Source: an uncultured Alistipes sp.
Lineage (GTDB): Bacteria > Bacteroidota > Bacteroidia > Bacteroidales > Rikenellaceae
Direction of reading: 5' to 3'
Assembly (NCBI GenBank): GCA_947629705.1
Contig: CANREN010000014.1
Span: 1 to 44,241, forward strand
DNA length: 44,241 nt
Part shown: positions 15,351-22,735 of the stretch, in pieces
Position numbering within the stretch: position 1 is the first letter of the stretch
Layout of the letters: the number at the start of each line of letters is the position of its first letter
Program-made: the position numbers and the translations under genes
Notes under the pieces: generated by a model
The model's database searches: none
The model's input: the letters and a program-made list of their open reading frames with translations, nothing else
What the model was told of the DNA's origin: nothing

Positions 15351-16286
15351 ATGGCAGAAAATCGCAACGATCCGGATCGACTCTACGACGACGAGGATGA
15401 TTACGGACAACAACCCGCCCCCGACAAATCCATCCGCGGCTATCGCATCGTCATCGTCATTCTGTCGGTGATCCTGGTGGCGCTGTCGGCCCTCTACTAC
15501 GGCATCCACCGCCAACAGATGCGCGACAACGAACTTCTGCAAGCCGACCGCGATTCGATCCAGAACGATCTGGGCCGGCTCATGGTCGATTTCGACAACC
15601 TGAAAATCACCAACGACACCATTTCGGCCAACCTCGACATCGAACGCAGCCGCGCCGATTCGCTGATGACCCGGCTGAAAAAGGAGCGTTCGTGGAACCT
15701 CGCGAAGATCAAGCAGTACGAAAAGGAGGTCGGCACACTGCGCACCCTGATGAAAGGCTATATCCGGCAGATCGACTCGCTCAACACGTTGAACAAGAAG
15801 TTGATCGACGAAAACGTCTCTTATCGGAAGGAGATCACCTCGGCCCAGCTGCGGGCAGACATGGCCGAAGAACGGGCCGCTGAACTGACGAATAAGGTGC
15901 AGGTCGGATCGGTCATCAAGGCCCGCGACATCCGGCTCACGGCGCTCAACGGCCGCAGCAAACCGGTTTCGCGAATCCGCAATGCGGAACGGCTGTTAGT
16001 CGACTTCGTTCTTTCAGCCAACGAATTGGCCGAGCCGGGCAACCGCGCGATCTACGTGCGCATCATCTCGCCGGACGGTTATCCGCTGACGACCGAAGCG
16101 ATGCCCACCTTCGAATTCGAGGGCGAACGGATGAGCTATTCGGCCATGCGCGAGGTGGACTACCAGAACCAGGATCTGGCCGTGGGCATCTATTACAATT
16201 CGTCGGGTCTTACGACCGGCACCTATCGCATAGAACTCTACTGCGACGGCCGCCATATCGGCGAGGCGCAAATCGCGATGCGTTAA
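15351..16286 (+). CDS. Single-pass membrane coiled-coil protein, function unknown
   Basis: 311 aa from ATG 15351; an in-frame ATG at 15321 would add 10 residues. Seen: an acidic N-terminus (DRLYDDEDDYGQQ), one membrane segment (about residues 34-52, IVIVILSVILVALSALYYG), a long heptad-rich coiled coil (about 60-190, repeated Leu with Glu/Lys/Arg), and a C-terminal globular beta-rich region (about 195-311) ending in IGEAQIAMR. The topology is that of a protein anchored in the inner membrane with a periplasmic coiled coil. I do not recognise the C-terminal domain. The next gene starts 8 bp later, so it is the first gene of an operon with the DUF2520 protein and kdsC. Confidence 0.85.
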   Translation: MAENRNDPDRLYDDEDDYGQQPAPDKSIRGYRIVIVILSVILVALSALYYGIHRQQMRDNELLQADRDSIQNDLGRLMVDFDNLKITNDTISANLDIERSRADSLMTRLKKERSWNLAKIKQYEKEVGTLRTLMKGYIRQIDSLNTLNKKLIDENVSYRKEITSAQLRADMAEERAAELTNKVQVGSVIKARDIRLTALNGRSKPVSRIRNAERLLVDFVLSANELAEPGNRAIYVRIISPDGYPLTTEAMPTFEFEGERMSYSAMREVDYQNQDLAVGIYYNSSGLTTGTYRIELYCDGRHIGEAQIAMR

Positions 16287-16293
16287 GACCGGC

Positions 16294-17076
16294 ATGGCAT
16301 TGCAACGCATCGTACTCATCGGCAGCGGCAATTTGGCGGAATCGCTCGCGTGCGCCTTGGCGAAGAACAACGCCGGTTTGGTGCAGGTTTTCGCCCGGAA
16401 TCCCCGCCGCGGGCCCGAGGTGGCCCGTCTGGCCGGAACCGCATGGACGGACGTTCCGCAGCAGCTCGCCTGCGCCGACCTCTATCTGATCGCCGTCAGC
16501 GACCGGGCCGTGGCGGAGGTCGCCGCATCGCTCCCGATTCCCGAAACAGCCGTCGTGGCCCATACGGCCGGGTGCGTGCCGTTGGATGCGATTCCGGTCC
16601 GCTTCGCACGACGGGCGGTCTTCTATCCGCTGCAAACGTTTACGGCGGGCCGCCCCGTCGATTTCGCCGACATTCCGGTTTTTCTCGAGACCTCGACGCC
16701 CGAACTCCGTTCCGAGTTGGAGACATTCGCCCATCGGTTGAGCCGCACGGTTCGCTATGCGGGTTCCGACGAACGGGCCTACATTCATTTGGCCGGCGTT
16801 TTCGCCTGCAATTTTCCCAATGGGCTGTATGCGATAGCTGCCCAAATTCTACACCGCGCCAATCTCGACTACCGGTTGATAACACCGCTCATCGCCGAAA
16901 CCGCCGCCAAAGCCTGCGACGCCGCGACGCCTGCATCGGTGCAAACGGGGCCTGCCGTGCGCAACGACCTCGCGACGCAGGCCCGCCACGAATCCCTGCT
17001 CGCCGACGACCCGCAGTTGCAAACTCTTTATCGATTGATAAGCAGCCAAATATGGAAAACTTCAAAGAAGCGATAG
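16294..17076 (+). CDS. Rossmann-like / DUF2520 domain protein
   Basis: 260 aa. Seen: an N-terminal NAD(P)-binding glycine motif IVLIGSGNLAESLACAL (about 6-22), a Rossmann half with DLYLIAVSDRAVAEVA and VAHTAGCVPLDAI, and a helical C-terminal DUF2520 half (FACNFPNGLYAIA, LIAETAAKA). The family resembles short ketol-acid reductoisomerase or F420-dependent NADP reductase proteins. The substrate is unknown. It overlaps kdsC by 25 bp, indicating tight co-expression; this pairing with kdsC recurs in Bacteroidota. Confidence 0.88.
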   Translation: MALQRIVLIGSGNLAESLACALAKNNAGLVQVFARNPRRGPEVARLAGTAWTDVPQQLACADLYLIAVSDRAVAEVAASLPIPETAVVAHTAGCVPLDAIPVRFARRAVFYPLQTFTAGRPVDFADIPVFLETSTPELRSELETFAHRLSRTVRYAGSDERAYIHLAGVFACNFPNGLYAIAAQILHRANLDYRLITPLIAETAAKACDAATPASVQTGPAVRNDLATQARHESLLADDPQLQTLYRLISSQIWKTSKKR

Positions 17077-17597
17077 CGCACGCCGAAGCCTTCGTGTTCG
17101 ACGTCGACGGCGTGATGACCGACGGCGGAATCATCCCGACGGCCGACGGCGATTTCATCCGCCGCTACAATGCCAAGGACGGTTACGCATTAGCCTATGC
17201 CGTTAAATTGGGATACAGAATCTGCATCATCACGGGCGGCCGCGGCCGGATGCTCGAACGCCGGTTGCAGATGCTCGGCATCCGCCGCTACTATACCGAC
17301 TGCATGGATAAAATCGCCACCCTGCGCAGCTACCTTGCGGAAGAGGGGCTCGATCCGCAGAGGGTGATCTATATGGGCGACGATATCCCCGATTTGGATT
17401 GTATGCGCGAGGTGGGGATTCCGGTCTGTCCGGCCGACGCGGCCTCGGAGGTGCTCGAAACGGCACGTTACGTCTCGGAGTTCAACGGCGGGGCCGGGGC
17501 CGTGCGCGACATTATCGAGCAGGTGCTGCGGGCGCGCGGCGACTGGGCCCGCAACTCGATGGGCGTACCCTCTTCGACCCTCGCCGCTTCGCGCTGA
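17052..17597 (+). CDS. kdsC: 3-deoxy-D-manno-octulosonate 8-phosphate phosphatase (KdsC)
   Basis: 181 aa. A HAD phosphatase that makes Kdo for the lipopolysaccharide core. Seen: FDVDGVMTDGG (nucleophile Asp and acid Asp), ITGGRGRMLERR (motif II), DKIATLRSYL with the motif III Lys, and YMGDDIPDLDCM (motif IV). Length and motifs fit the compact, capless, tetrameric KdsC type. The ATG at 17052 lies inside the end of the DUF2520 gene. The frame is open far upstream but only this start gives the family N-terminus. Confidence 0.93.
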   Translation: MENFKEAIAHAEAFVFDVDGVMTDGGIIPTADGDFIRRYNAKDGYALAYAVKLGYRICIITGGRGRMLERRLQMLGIRRYYTDCMDKIATLRSYLAEEGLDPQRVIYMGDDIPDLDCMREVGIPVCPADAASEVLETARYVSEFNGGAGAVRDIIEQVLRARGDWARNSMGVPSSTLAASR

Positions 17598-17636
17598 AAT
17601 GCGGCGGGAGCGAAAACGCAGCGGCCACTAAAAACA

Positions 17637-17670
17637 CGAAGGGCCGGATGACGAATCATCCGGCCCTTCG
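17637..17670. terminator. Bidirectional hairpin between convergent genes
   Basis: A perfect 15-bp stem (CGAAGGGCCGGATGA and its reverse complement) with CGAA loop. On the minus strand GTGTTTTTAG follows, giving a T run for the outer-membrane protein transcript. On the plus strand it closes the kdsC operon without a T run. Confidence 0.7.
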
Positions 17671-17809
17671 CACACACAAACATCACAATACCCTGCTGTC
17701 AAACAAAATGGCTCGTTCCTTTACTTTGCAAAGGTCGCTGTAAATCGCCATTCGTGCAATCCCCACAACTCGGTATTTTATGAGTGCGGGAGCCCCTTTG
17801 CCGCGTTCA

Positions 17810-18451
17810 TTAAAACGACACGCCCACGCGGATACCGAAGTTGTTGAGTCCGTCGACCGAATAGCTCAACACCCGGCCGCTGTTGGTAGCATAGCCGTAA
17901 TAGAAGGCGACGTGGAACCCGAGCCGATAATCGGGCCGCGGGAAAATGCTTACGCCCACCTCCGGCGAAAGGAAGAATCCCCACGTTTCGTCATAGTGCT
18001 TGACAATGTAGTAGTAGCTCGACAGTTCGGCATATTGGGCGCCTAACTTCAGACCGGCATACGGCTGGATCACCCGATCCTGCATCCAGCAGTAACGCCC
18101 CGTAACGCCGAACGGAAGCTGGAACACGGCATGTTTCTGGTTGGTGGTCAGGGCCGAACCGTTGCCTAACTGGAGCGTCCGGCGCGGGATGCTCTCCAAA
18201 TTGGTCTGGTAGGAGATGAAGGCGCCCACGGCAATGGCCGGCGTTACAAAATACCCGCCTTCGAAGTTCATCCCCCACCCCGAAGCCTTGTTGGCGAACG
18301 ACGACGATCCCAACGGCACGTTCATCTGCCAATCGATATTGAAATAACTGTTCGGCAGCAGTTGCGCCGAGGCGCTTCGGCCGATGCCGAGCGACGCGAT
18401 GCACAACGTCGCCCAACGAAGGTATTTTTTCAGATTCATATTTTTATTCAT
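17810..18451 (-). CDS. Outer-membrane beta-barrel protein
   Basis: 213 aa. Seen: a signal peptide (about 1-29, ending SASAQ), then alternating aromatic/hydrophobic strands (GWGMNFEGGYFV, AIAVGAFISYQT, FQLPFGVTGRY, IQPYAGLKLGAQYAEL, WGFFLSPEVGVSIF, YRLGFHVAFYYGYA) and a C-terminal strand ending in Phe (IRVGVSF), the usual signal for barrel assembly. This looks like an eight-stranded porin-like or OmpW-like barrel. Function unknown. It starts 33 bp after the DUF4136 lipoprotein and is likely in its operon, ending at the hairpin 17637-17670. Confidence 0.85.
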   Translation of the reverse strand: MNKNMNLKKYLRWATLCIASLGIGRSASAQLLPNSYFNIDWQMNVPLGSSSFANKASGWGMNFEGGYFVTPAIAVGAFISYQTNLESIPRRTLQLGNGSALTTNQKHAVFQLPFGVTGRYCWMQDRVIQPYAGLKLGAQYAELSSYYYIVKHYDETWGFFLSPEVGVSIFPRPDYRLGFHVAFYYGYATNSGRVLSYSVDGLNNFGIRVGVSF

Positions 18452-18484
18452 TTGGTTGGAAAGAATCGGAAAGTTAAAGAGCGA

Positions 18485-19177
18485 TCAGCGATTAGAATCC
18501 GCGGCGCGTCGTGCCGCGCTCCGGCCCGCAGCCGTCCGGTTCAGATAGGGCGATTGAATGAACGCCTGTTCGACGGCCGTAACGGCGCGGTCGAGGTTGA
18601 TCCGTTCGGACGAGCTCAACAGCCCGCCGATGTAGCTGTCCCAGACGATGGGCAGCGGCGCATCCTGGGCCGAATCGGCACCGAGGTCGACCATCTCCAT
18701 CAGCAGCGAACCGGCCGTATAGCCGTACTGTACGTAATACGGATAGTGCCATCCGTCCCAGCTGCCCCAGTAGCCCGGCGACCAATAGTAGGGATAGTAC
18801 CACCACCAGTAGGGGTAATCGTAGCCGACGTAATAGGTAACCCGTTCGACGTAGCTCAACTGCAAGCCGAAAGTAGCGGCCGCCTTGTCGGTCGTGCGCT
18901 GGTATCCGGCGGCATCGAGACGGTCGGCCACGGCACCGATGATGCGGGCCGAACGGTCATCCTGCCAGTACTCCGCCTTGTGGGCGTCGCCGATCAGCAG
19001 AATCTCATCGGGCAGAAAATAGGTCGTGAATGCGGCGAAATCGACCTCCGGATCGTGATCCGTGTAGACCATGTAGTCTCCGTAGAAATCCGACACCGAA
19101 GGTTCATGCTGACAGGAGCTGCCCGCCAGCGCCAACAACGCGACGAGCGAATAAAAGAGTAGCGTTTTTCCGTTCAT
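18485..19177 (-). CDS. DUF4136 family lipoprotein
   Basis: 230 aa. Seen: a lipoprotein signal with lipobox LAGSSC (Cys22), FAAFTTYFLPD near residue 50, a helical part (IIGAVADRLDAAGYQRT), an extremely aromatic insert (about 110-150, rich in Tyr and Trp, for example YPYWWWYYPYYW), and a C-terminal part with SSERINLDRAVTAVEQAF. DUF4136 proteins are Bacteroidota/Proteobacteria envelope lipoproteins of unknown function. It is probably co-transcribed with the barrel protein downstream. Confidence 0.88.
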   Translation of the reverse strand: MNGKTLLFYSLVALLALAGSSCQHEPSVSDFYGDYMVYTDHDPEVDFAAFTTYFLPDEILLIGDAHKAEYWQDDRSARIIGAVADRLDAAGYQRTTDKAAATFGLQLSYVERVTYYVGYDYPYWWWYYPYYWSPGYWGSWDGWHYPYYVQYGYTAGSLLMEMVDLGADSAQDAPLPIVWDSYIGGLLSSSERINLDRAVTAVEQAFIQSPYLNRTAAGRSAARRAADSNR

Positions 19178-19293
19178 AACGTGTCTTTATTATTAAAAGC
19201 GGTTGCAATGTTCCGAAGCAGATCAAAATTCGTTCCCCACGCCGGCCGCCGCGTCGGAACCGTCCGTTTCGCGCACAACGGAACCCATATGCG

Positions 19294-20751
19294 TTACAAG
19301 AACCGCACCCCGCGCACCCGCCGGCTGCCGCCGCTCGACGCCTCGCGTTCGACGATGCCCGTTACGACATCGGCCGCATCGTGCCATCGGTTCGTGCGGA
19401 ACCGCCGCCGATAGGTGGTCAGATGGGCATACAGCTCGGGCCAGCGCTGATTCCAGCCTCGCGGGAAGCGGATCAGATGCAGCGCCGTCGCCGAATTGGA
19501 CAAGATGCGCGCCTCTTTGTTGGCATGTTGGTGGAACCACTCGATCCGCACGGCAGGCACGAGCGCCTGCACGGCCCGGGCAAACCCGCGGCCGCCGTTG
19601 TTGCTCTCGATGGCCGCCTGCCGCGTATCGGAACGCACGAACATTTCGGCCACCATCGGTTCGGTGCTCTCCATCGGCTCGCGCGAATAGACCGCATCGG
19701 TGATATAGATGATGCCGTCGGCATCGACCGCATACGACATCGAACAGAGGTAATCGTCGCCCGTATCGGCCGTATCGGTGTAATTGGCCCGCCGCACGAT
19801 TTCGCGGGGCAAAGCGTCGTATTCGGCGAAGTTCGTCCCATACAGCAGCCCCTCGCGCGAAGAGGGATGCCCCTGGTACATTGCTTCGAACTGAATAGGG
19901 TCGAGCCGCCGCTTGGCTTCCAGCAGCGCCGCGCCCTGCTGCTCCTCCCACAATGCCTCGCCCGTCTGCCGCGGGTCGATCTCGGTCGGCGGCGAACGCT
20001 TGAGCGCCTCGAAATTGAGATGCAGCCACCGGTCGGCGGGCAGGCCGTCGAGCTGGCTCCACAAACGCAGCTCCTCGACCGGCTCGCGGTTCATCAACGC
20101 ACCGATGAGATCCTCCTCGTGCCAGCGCGTGAAGACGATCAATTCGCGCGAACGGTTGTGCATCCGCGTCCGCACGACCGACGTGTACCACTCCCAACAA
20201 TTCGCCCGCACGATCGGCGAATTGGCCTCGAGGGCATCCTTGTAGAGGTCGTCGAGGATGAAGCAGTCGACGCGGTTACCCGTGAGCGACCCTTCGCGGC
20301 CGACTGACAGCAGGCTGCCCCGACGGCCGATGATCTCCACCTCGTCGGCCGTGCGGATATAGCTCGGCGGCTTGGAGCCCTGTTTGATGGTCGTGTCGGG
20401 AAAGATCGCGCCGTATTCGCGCGATTCGAGAATCCGCTGCACCCGCCGGTTGAACTTCGAGGCCAGCTGCCCCGAATAGGAGGCGATGGCGACGCGGCAA
20501 TCGGGATCGAGGCCGAGCAGATAGGCGGGCAGCAGCGTCGTGGCGCCGACGCTTTTGCCGTGTTGGGGCGGCATGGTGATGATCAGCCGCCGCACGTGTC
20601 CGAGCGCGAAGGCCTCCAACACGCGGTAATAGGCCCGATGGAAAGGCTGCAATTCGAGAAAGGGGTAGACCTCCGAAGCGAAGCGTTCGAAGGAACAGCG
20701 AACCCCGGCGGGCAGAACGTCCGTCGGGGGCTGCATCGTCCGGTTTTCCAT
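19294..20751 (-). CDS. Orphan phage terminase large subunit (TerL-like)
   Basis: 485 aa. TerL packages phage DNA: an ATPase motor plus a headful or cos nuclease. Seen: the Walker A-like MPPQHGKSVG (about 60-69), Walker B FILDDLYKD (about 165-173), the coupling region ELIVFTRWHEEDLIG, and an RNase-H-like nuclease half with VDADGIIYITDAVYS, AAIESNNGGRG and a final Asp in RWHDAADVVTGIVE. Both halves look intact, so it is not an obvious pseudogene. There is no portal, capsid, protease, tail or integrase gene near it. It is preceded (154 bp) by a small protein gene and, divergently, by an S24-type repressor. Either a prophage remnant or a domesticated motor. Confidence 0.88.
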   Translation of the reverse strand: MENRTMQPPTDVLPAGVRCSFERFASEVYPFLELQPFHRAYYRVLEAFALGHVRRLIITMPPQHGKSVGATTLLPAYLLGLDPDCRVAIASYSGQLASKFNRRVQRILESREYGAIFPDTTIKQGSKPPSYIRTADEVEIIGRRGSLLSVGREGSLTGNRVDCFILDDLYKDALEANSPIVRANCWEWYTSVVRTRMHNRSRELIVFTRWHEEDLIGALMNREPVEELRLWSQLDGLPADRWLHLNFEALKRSPPTEIDPRQTGEALWEEQQGAALLEAKRRLDPIQFEAMYQGHPSSREGLLYGTNFAEYDALPREIVRRANYTDTADTGDDYLCSMSYAVDADGIIYITDAVYSREPMESTEPMVAEMFVRSDTRQAAIESNNGGRGFARAVQALVPAVRIEWFHQHANKEARILSNSATALHLIRFPRGWNQRWPELYAHLTTYRRRFRTNRWHDAADVVTGIVEREASSGGSRRVRGVRFL

Positions 20752-20905
20752 AGATGTCAGTACGATTTACAGGGGTTTCGACCCTTTGCACGGCGCTGCG
20801 ACAGGCGGGTCGGGATGATTTTTGCAGGGAAAGGGGTTCGTTCGACAGGCCGCGCCGAGCCTGCGGAGAGGAGCAAGGGGAACGAACCTACACAGGAGGC
20901 CGCAT

Positions 20906-21193
20906 TCAGAAGCGGCGCAGTTCATCGAATGAAAAGTCGTTCAACACTTCGCCCGCATCGTCCGATTCGGTGTGGAACTCCCACCAGACGGGAACAAGGT
21001 CGTCGATGACCGAGAAGGTTCCTTCGGGCAGCCGTTCGGTGCGGCGGTAGACGATGACCGACGTCCGCAATCGGCAGAAAATGCCCTTGAACGGGAATGC
21101 CAAGGTTCCCGAGAAGTAGTTTTCGTCGCCGACGGCTTCGGTCAGACGGGTTCGGATTTCATCATAAAGTTCAAGCGGTACTTCGAAAAACAT
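20906..21193 (-). CDS. Small protein of unknown function, upstream of terL
   Basis: 95 aa from ATG 21193; a TTG at 21205 is in frame but less likely. No family recognised. It is acidic overall, with EVPLELYDEIRTRL at the N-terminus, a hydrophobic/aromatic middle (YFSGTLAFPFKGIFCRL, VIVYRR) and WWEFHTES near the C-terminus. Its promoter faces that of the S24 repressor, so the repressor probably controls it and perhaps terL. The context suggests a phage-derived accessory gene such as a small terminase or regulator, but nothing in the sequence proves it. Confidence 0.7.
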   Translation of the reverse strand: MFFEVPLELYDEIRTRLTEAVGDENYFSGTLAFPFKGIFCRLRTSVIVYRRTERLPEGTFSVIDDLVPVWWEFHTESDDAGEVLNDFSFDELRRF

Positions 21194-21234
21194 GGTATAA
21201 AACAATAAAAATCAAAAAATATCGGAGTAAGATA

Positions 21235-21298
21235 TTGGCGTCTCGAATAAATTTCTTAACTTTGTAGCGACAAAGATATATTCAAAATTTGAATTTTG
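21235..21298. promoter_or_regulatory. Divergent promoters with palindromic operator
   Basis: Plus strand: -33 TTG (21235-21237) and -7 TAACTTTG (21257-21264), spacing 19, for the repressor gene. Minus strand: -7 TATCTTTG (21271-21278) for the small protein. The two -7 elements lie 6 bp apart, so the promoters overlap and should compete. At 21280-21294 is the palindrome ATTCAAA-A-TTTGAAT, and at 21283-21298 the inverted repeat CAAAATT-TG-AATTTTG. Both cover the upstream side of the minus promoter and the early transcribed region of the plus one, the expected position for repressor binding. Confidence 0.6.
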
Positions 21299-21346
21299 TA
21301 TGCATCTTTTGAACTTTCTGCTATCGGATTTTACAATCGTACAGCC

Positions 21347-22018
21347 ATGAATGAACGGATCAAACTTATACGGAAGCAGCTCGGCATGACGCAAGAGCAG
21401 TTGGCACAGCATCTTGGCATAGGGAAAGCGGCCCTTTCGATGATCGAAACGGGCAAAGCCCGGTTGTCGAACCGCAACCGCAACATTCTTGTACAGGAAT
21501 TGAACGTCAACCCCGAATGGTTGGACGACGGCGAAGGGGTCATGTTCAACGCCGAACCCGACCTGACGGCCTACATGCACCGCACGGACAATTCGCTGCC
21601 GCTGCAGAGCGTGCCGCTCTATTCGATCGAGGGGACGGCAGGGTTGGTGCCGCTCTTCACCGACCGGCAGAAGATGAAACCGGTGAATTACATTCACATT
21701 CCGAATCTGCCGAAATGCGACGGGGCGATCTATATCGTCGGGGATTCGATGTATCCGCTGTTGAAAAGCGGCGACATTGTGCTGTACAAGCAGCTGCACG
21801 ACCTCGACGACATCTTTTGGGGCGACATGTACCTGTTGTCGATCGACCTCGACGGCGAGGAGTACGTTACCGTGAAATACATTCAGAAATCCGAGCGGGA
21901 AGGATACGTCAAGTTAGTGAGCCAGAATCCGCACCACGCCGACAAGGAGGTCGAGATGACCCGCATTCGGGCGCTGGCCCTGGTCAAGGCCAGCATCCGC
22001 ATGAACTCGCTGCGATGA
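21347..22018 (+). CDS. XRE-HTH / S24 peptidase phage-type repressor
   Basis: 223 aa from ATG 21347. A CI/LexA-like repressor whose C-terminal peptidase can cut itself on DNA damage. Seen: an N-terminal Cro/CI helix-turn-helix (about 5-60, MTQEQLAQHLGIGKAALSMIETG), a linker with a possible Ala98-Gly99 cleavage site (EGTAGLVP), and an S24 domain with nucleophile Ser134 in VGDSMYPLLKSGD and general base Lys177 in EYVTVKYI. Dyad and cleavage bond are all in place, so it looks functional. It is divergent from the small protein and terL. An upstream extension to 21296 crosses the operator and is unlikely. Confidence 0.92.
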   Translation: MNERIKLIRKQLGMTQEQLAQHLGIGKAALSMIETGKARLSNRNRNILVQELNVNPEWLDDGEGVMFNAEPDLTAYMHRTDNSLPLQSVPLYSIEGTAGLVPLFTDRQKMKPVNYIHIPNLPKCDGAIYIVGDSMYPLLKSGDIVLYKQLHDLDDIFWGDMYLLSIDLDGEEYVTVKYIQKSEREGYVKLVSQNPHHADKEVEMTRIRALALVKASIRMNSLR

Positions 22019-22090
22019 GCGAAAGCGAAGCGTCGGGATTCTCGCATACCGGGCCGAGTTACCGCTTCGTAGGGGCCGTTGAGCGCCATC

Positions 22091-22142
22091 CACGAAAGAG
22101 AGGGACGAATCGCTTGAATACGATTCGTCCCTCTCTTTCGTG
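22091..22142. terminator. 22-bp perfect hairpin overlapping a tRNA 3' end
   Basis: The left arm at 22091-22112 is the exact reverse complement of the right arm at 22121-22142, around an 8-base loop (CTTGAATA). It separates the repressor gene (+) from tRNA-Leu (-), and its last two bases are also the final two bases of the tRNA gene. It is likely to be a bidirectional transcription end and tRNA processing site. There is no long T run. Confidence 0.7.
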
Positions 22143-22222
22143 CGGATAAAGGGACTCGAACCCCCACGCCCGAAGGCATCAGATCCTAAGTCTGACGTGG
22201 CTACCAATTACACCATATCCGC
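22141..22222 (-). tRNA. tRNA-Leu (anticodon TAG)
   Basis: 82 nt class II tRNA on the minus strand: acceptor GCGGATA/TATCCGC, anticodon stem TCAGA/TCTGA with loop CTTAGGA (anticodon TAG), a long variable arm (TGCCTTCGGGCG), T loop TTCGAGT. Discriminator A, CCA not encoded. Confidence 0.95.
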
Positions 22223-22349
22223 ATTCGACCTTCGTCGGAACAAGCCGACCGACGAACAGGCTGCACATGGAACGCCGAACGCTGCCGGATATGCGAACCG
22301 TCCCGAATCCACCGGAACCCGCCGATCCGAACGCAGCGCAGCGTTCCCG

Positions 22350-22357
22350 CAAAGATA
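22350..22357 (-). promoter_or_regulatory. -7 element for tRNA-Leu(TAG)
   Basis: On the minus strand TATCTTTG, matching TAnnTTTG, about 128 bp before the tRNA 5' end. The long leader is unusual for a tRNA but no closer box was seen. Confidence 0.5.
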
Positions 22358-22531
22358 AGGATAAAAATGCGAATTGAAGCAGATTTTTATCCGAGATCGA
22401 CTTTTTGTACGATTCGGCTCCTTATCCGCATCTTGTTTCATTGCAGAAACGCCGAAGAAACGTATGGTTGTCAAAAAATAACGACATGCGACCGTTCAAT
22501 CGACCTTCGCGGCCGTTTCGCAAAAAAAGCG

Positions 22532-22539
22532 TATCTTTG
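22532..22539 (+). promoter_or_regulatory. -7 element for the FAD dehydrogenase gene
   Basis: TATCTTTG, matching TAnnTTTG, inside the 513-bp gene-free stretch 22223-22735. It implies a leader of about 190 nt that contains a GC-rich hairpin (CCCTCCC/GGGAGGG near 22614). Apart from the two opposed promoters I see nothing else in the stretch. Confidence 0.55.
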
Positions 22540-22735
22540 CGGGTGCGCTTATCCATGTGCCGACCGTGCCGAAACTCGATTCGTTTCGCCGCTCCGACTG
22601 ACGCCCCTCCCAGGGGAGGGTTCAGGGTAAGGTCAAACCTGCATACGCGGCCTGCGGCTGCGGGCGGCGAGGGGCGAATCGCAGCGCTCGGATAAAAATC
22701 GGGAGGGTCGGACAAGCAGCTAATTACGAAAAAGA

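Noticed and set aside
19294..22222. A complete prophage ending at tRNA-Leu(TAG)
   Set aside because: No integrase, structural or lysis genes, and I saw no duplicated tRNA 3' end to act as an attachment site.
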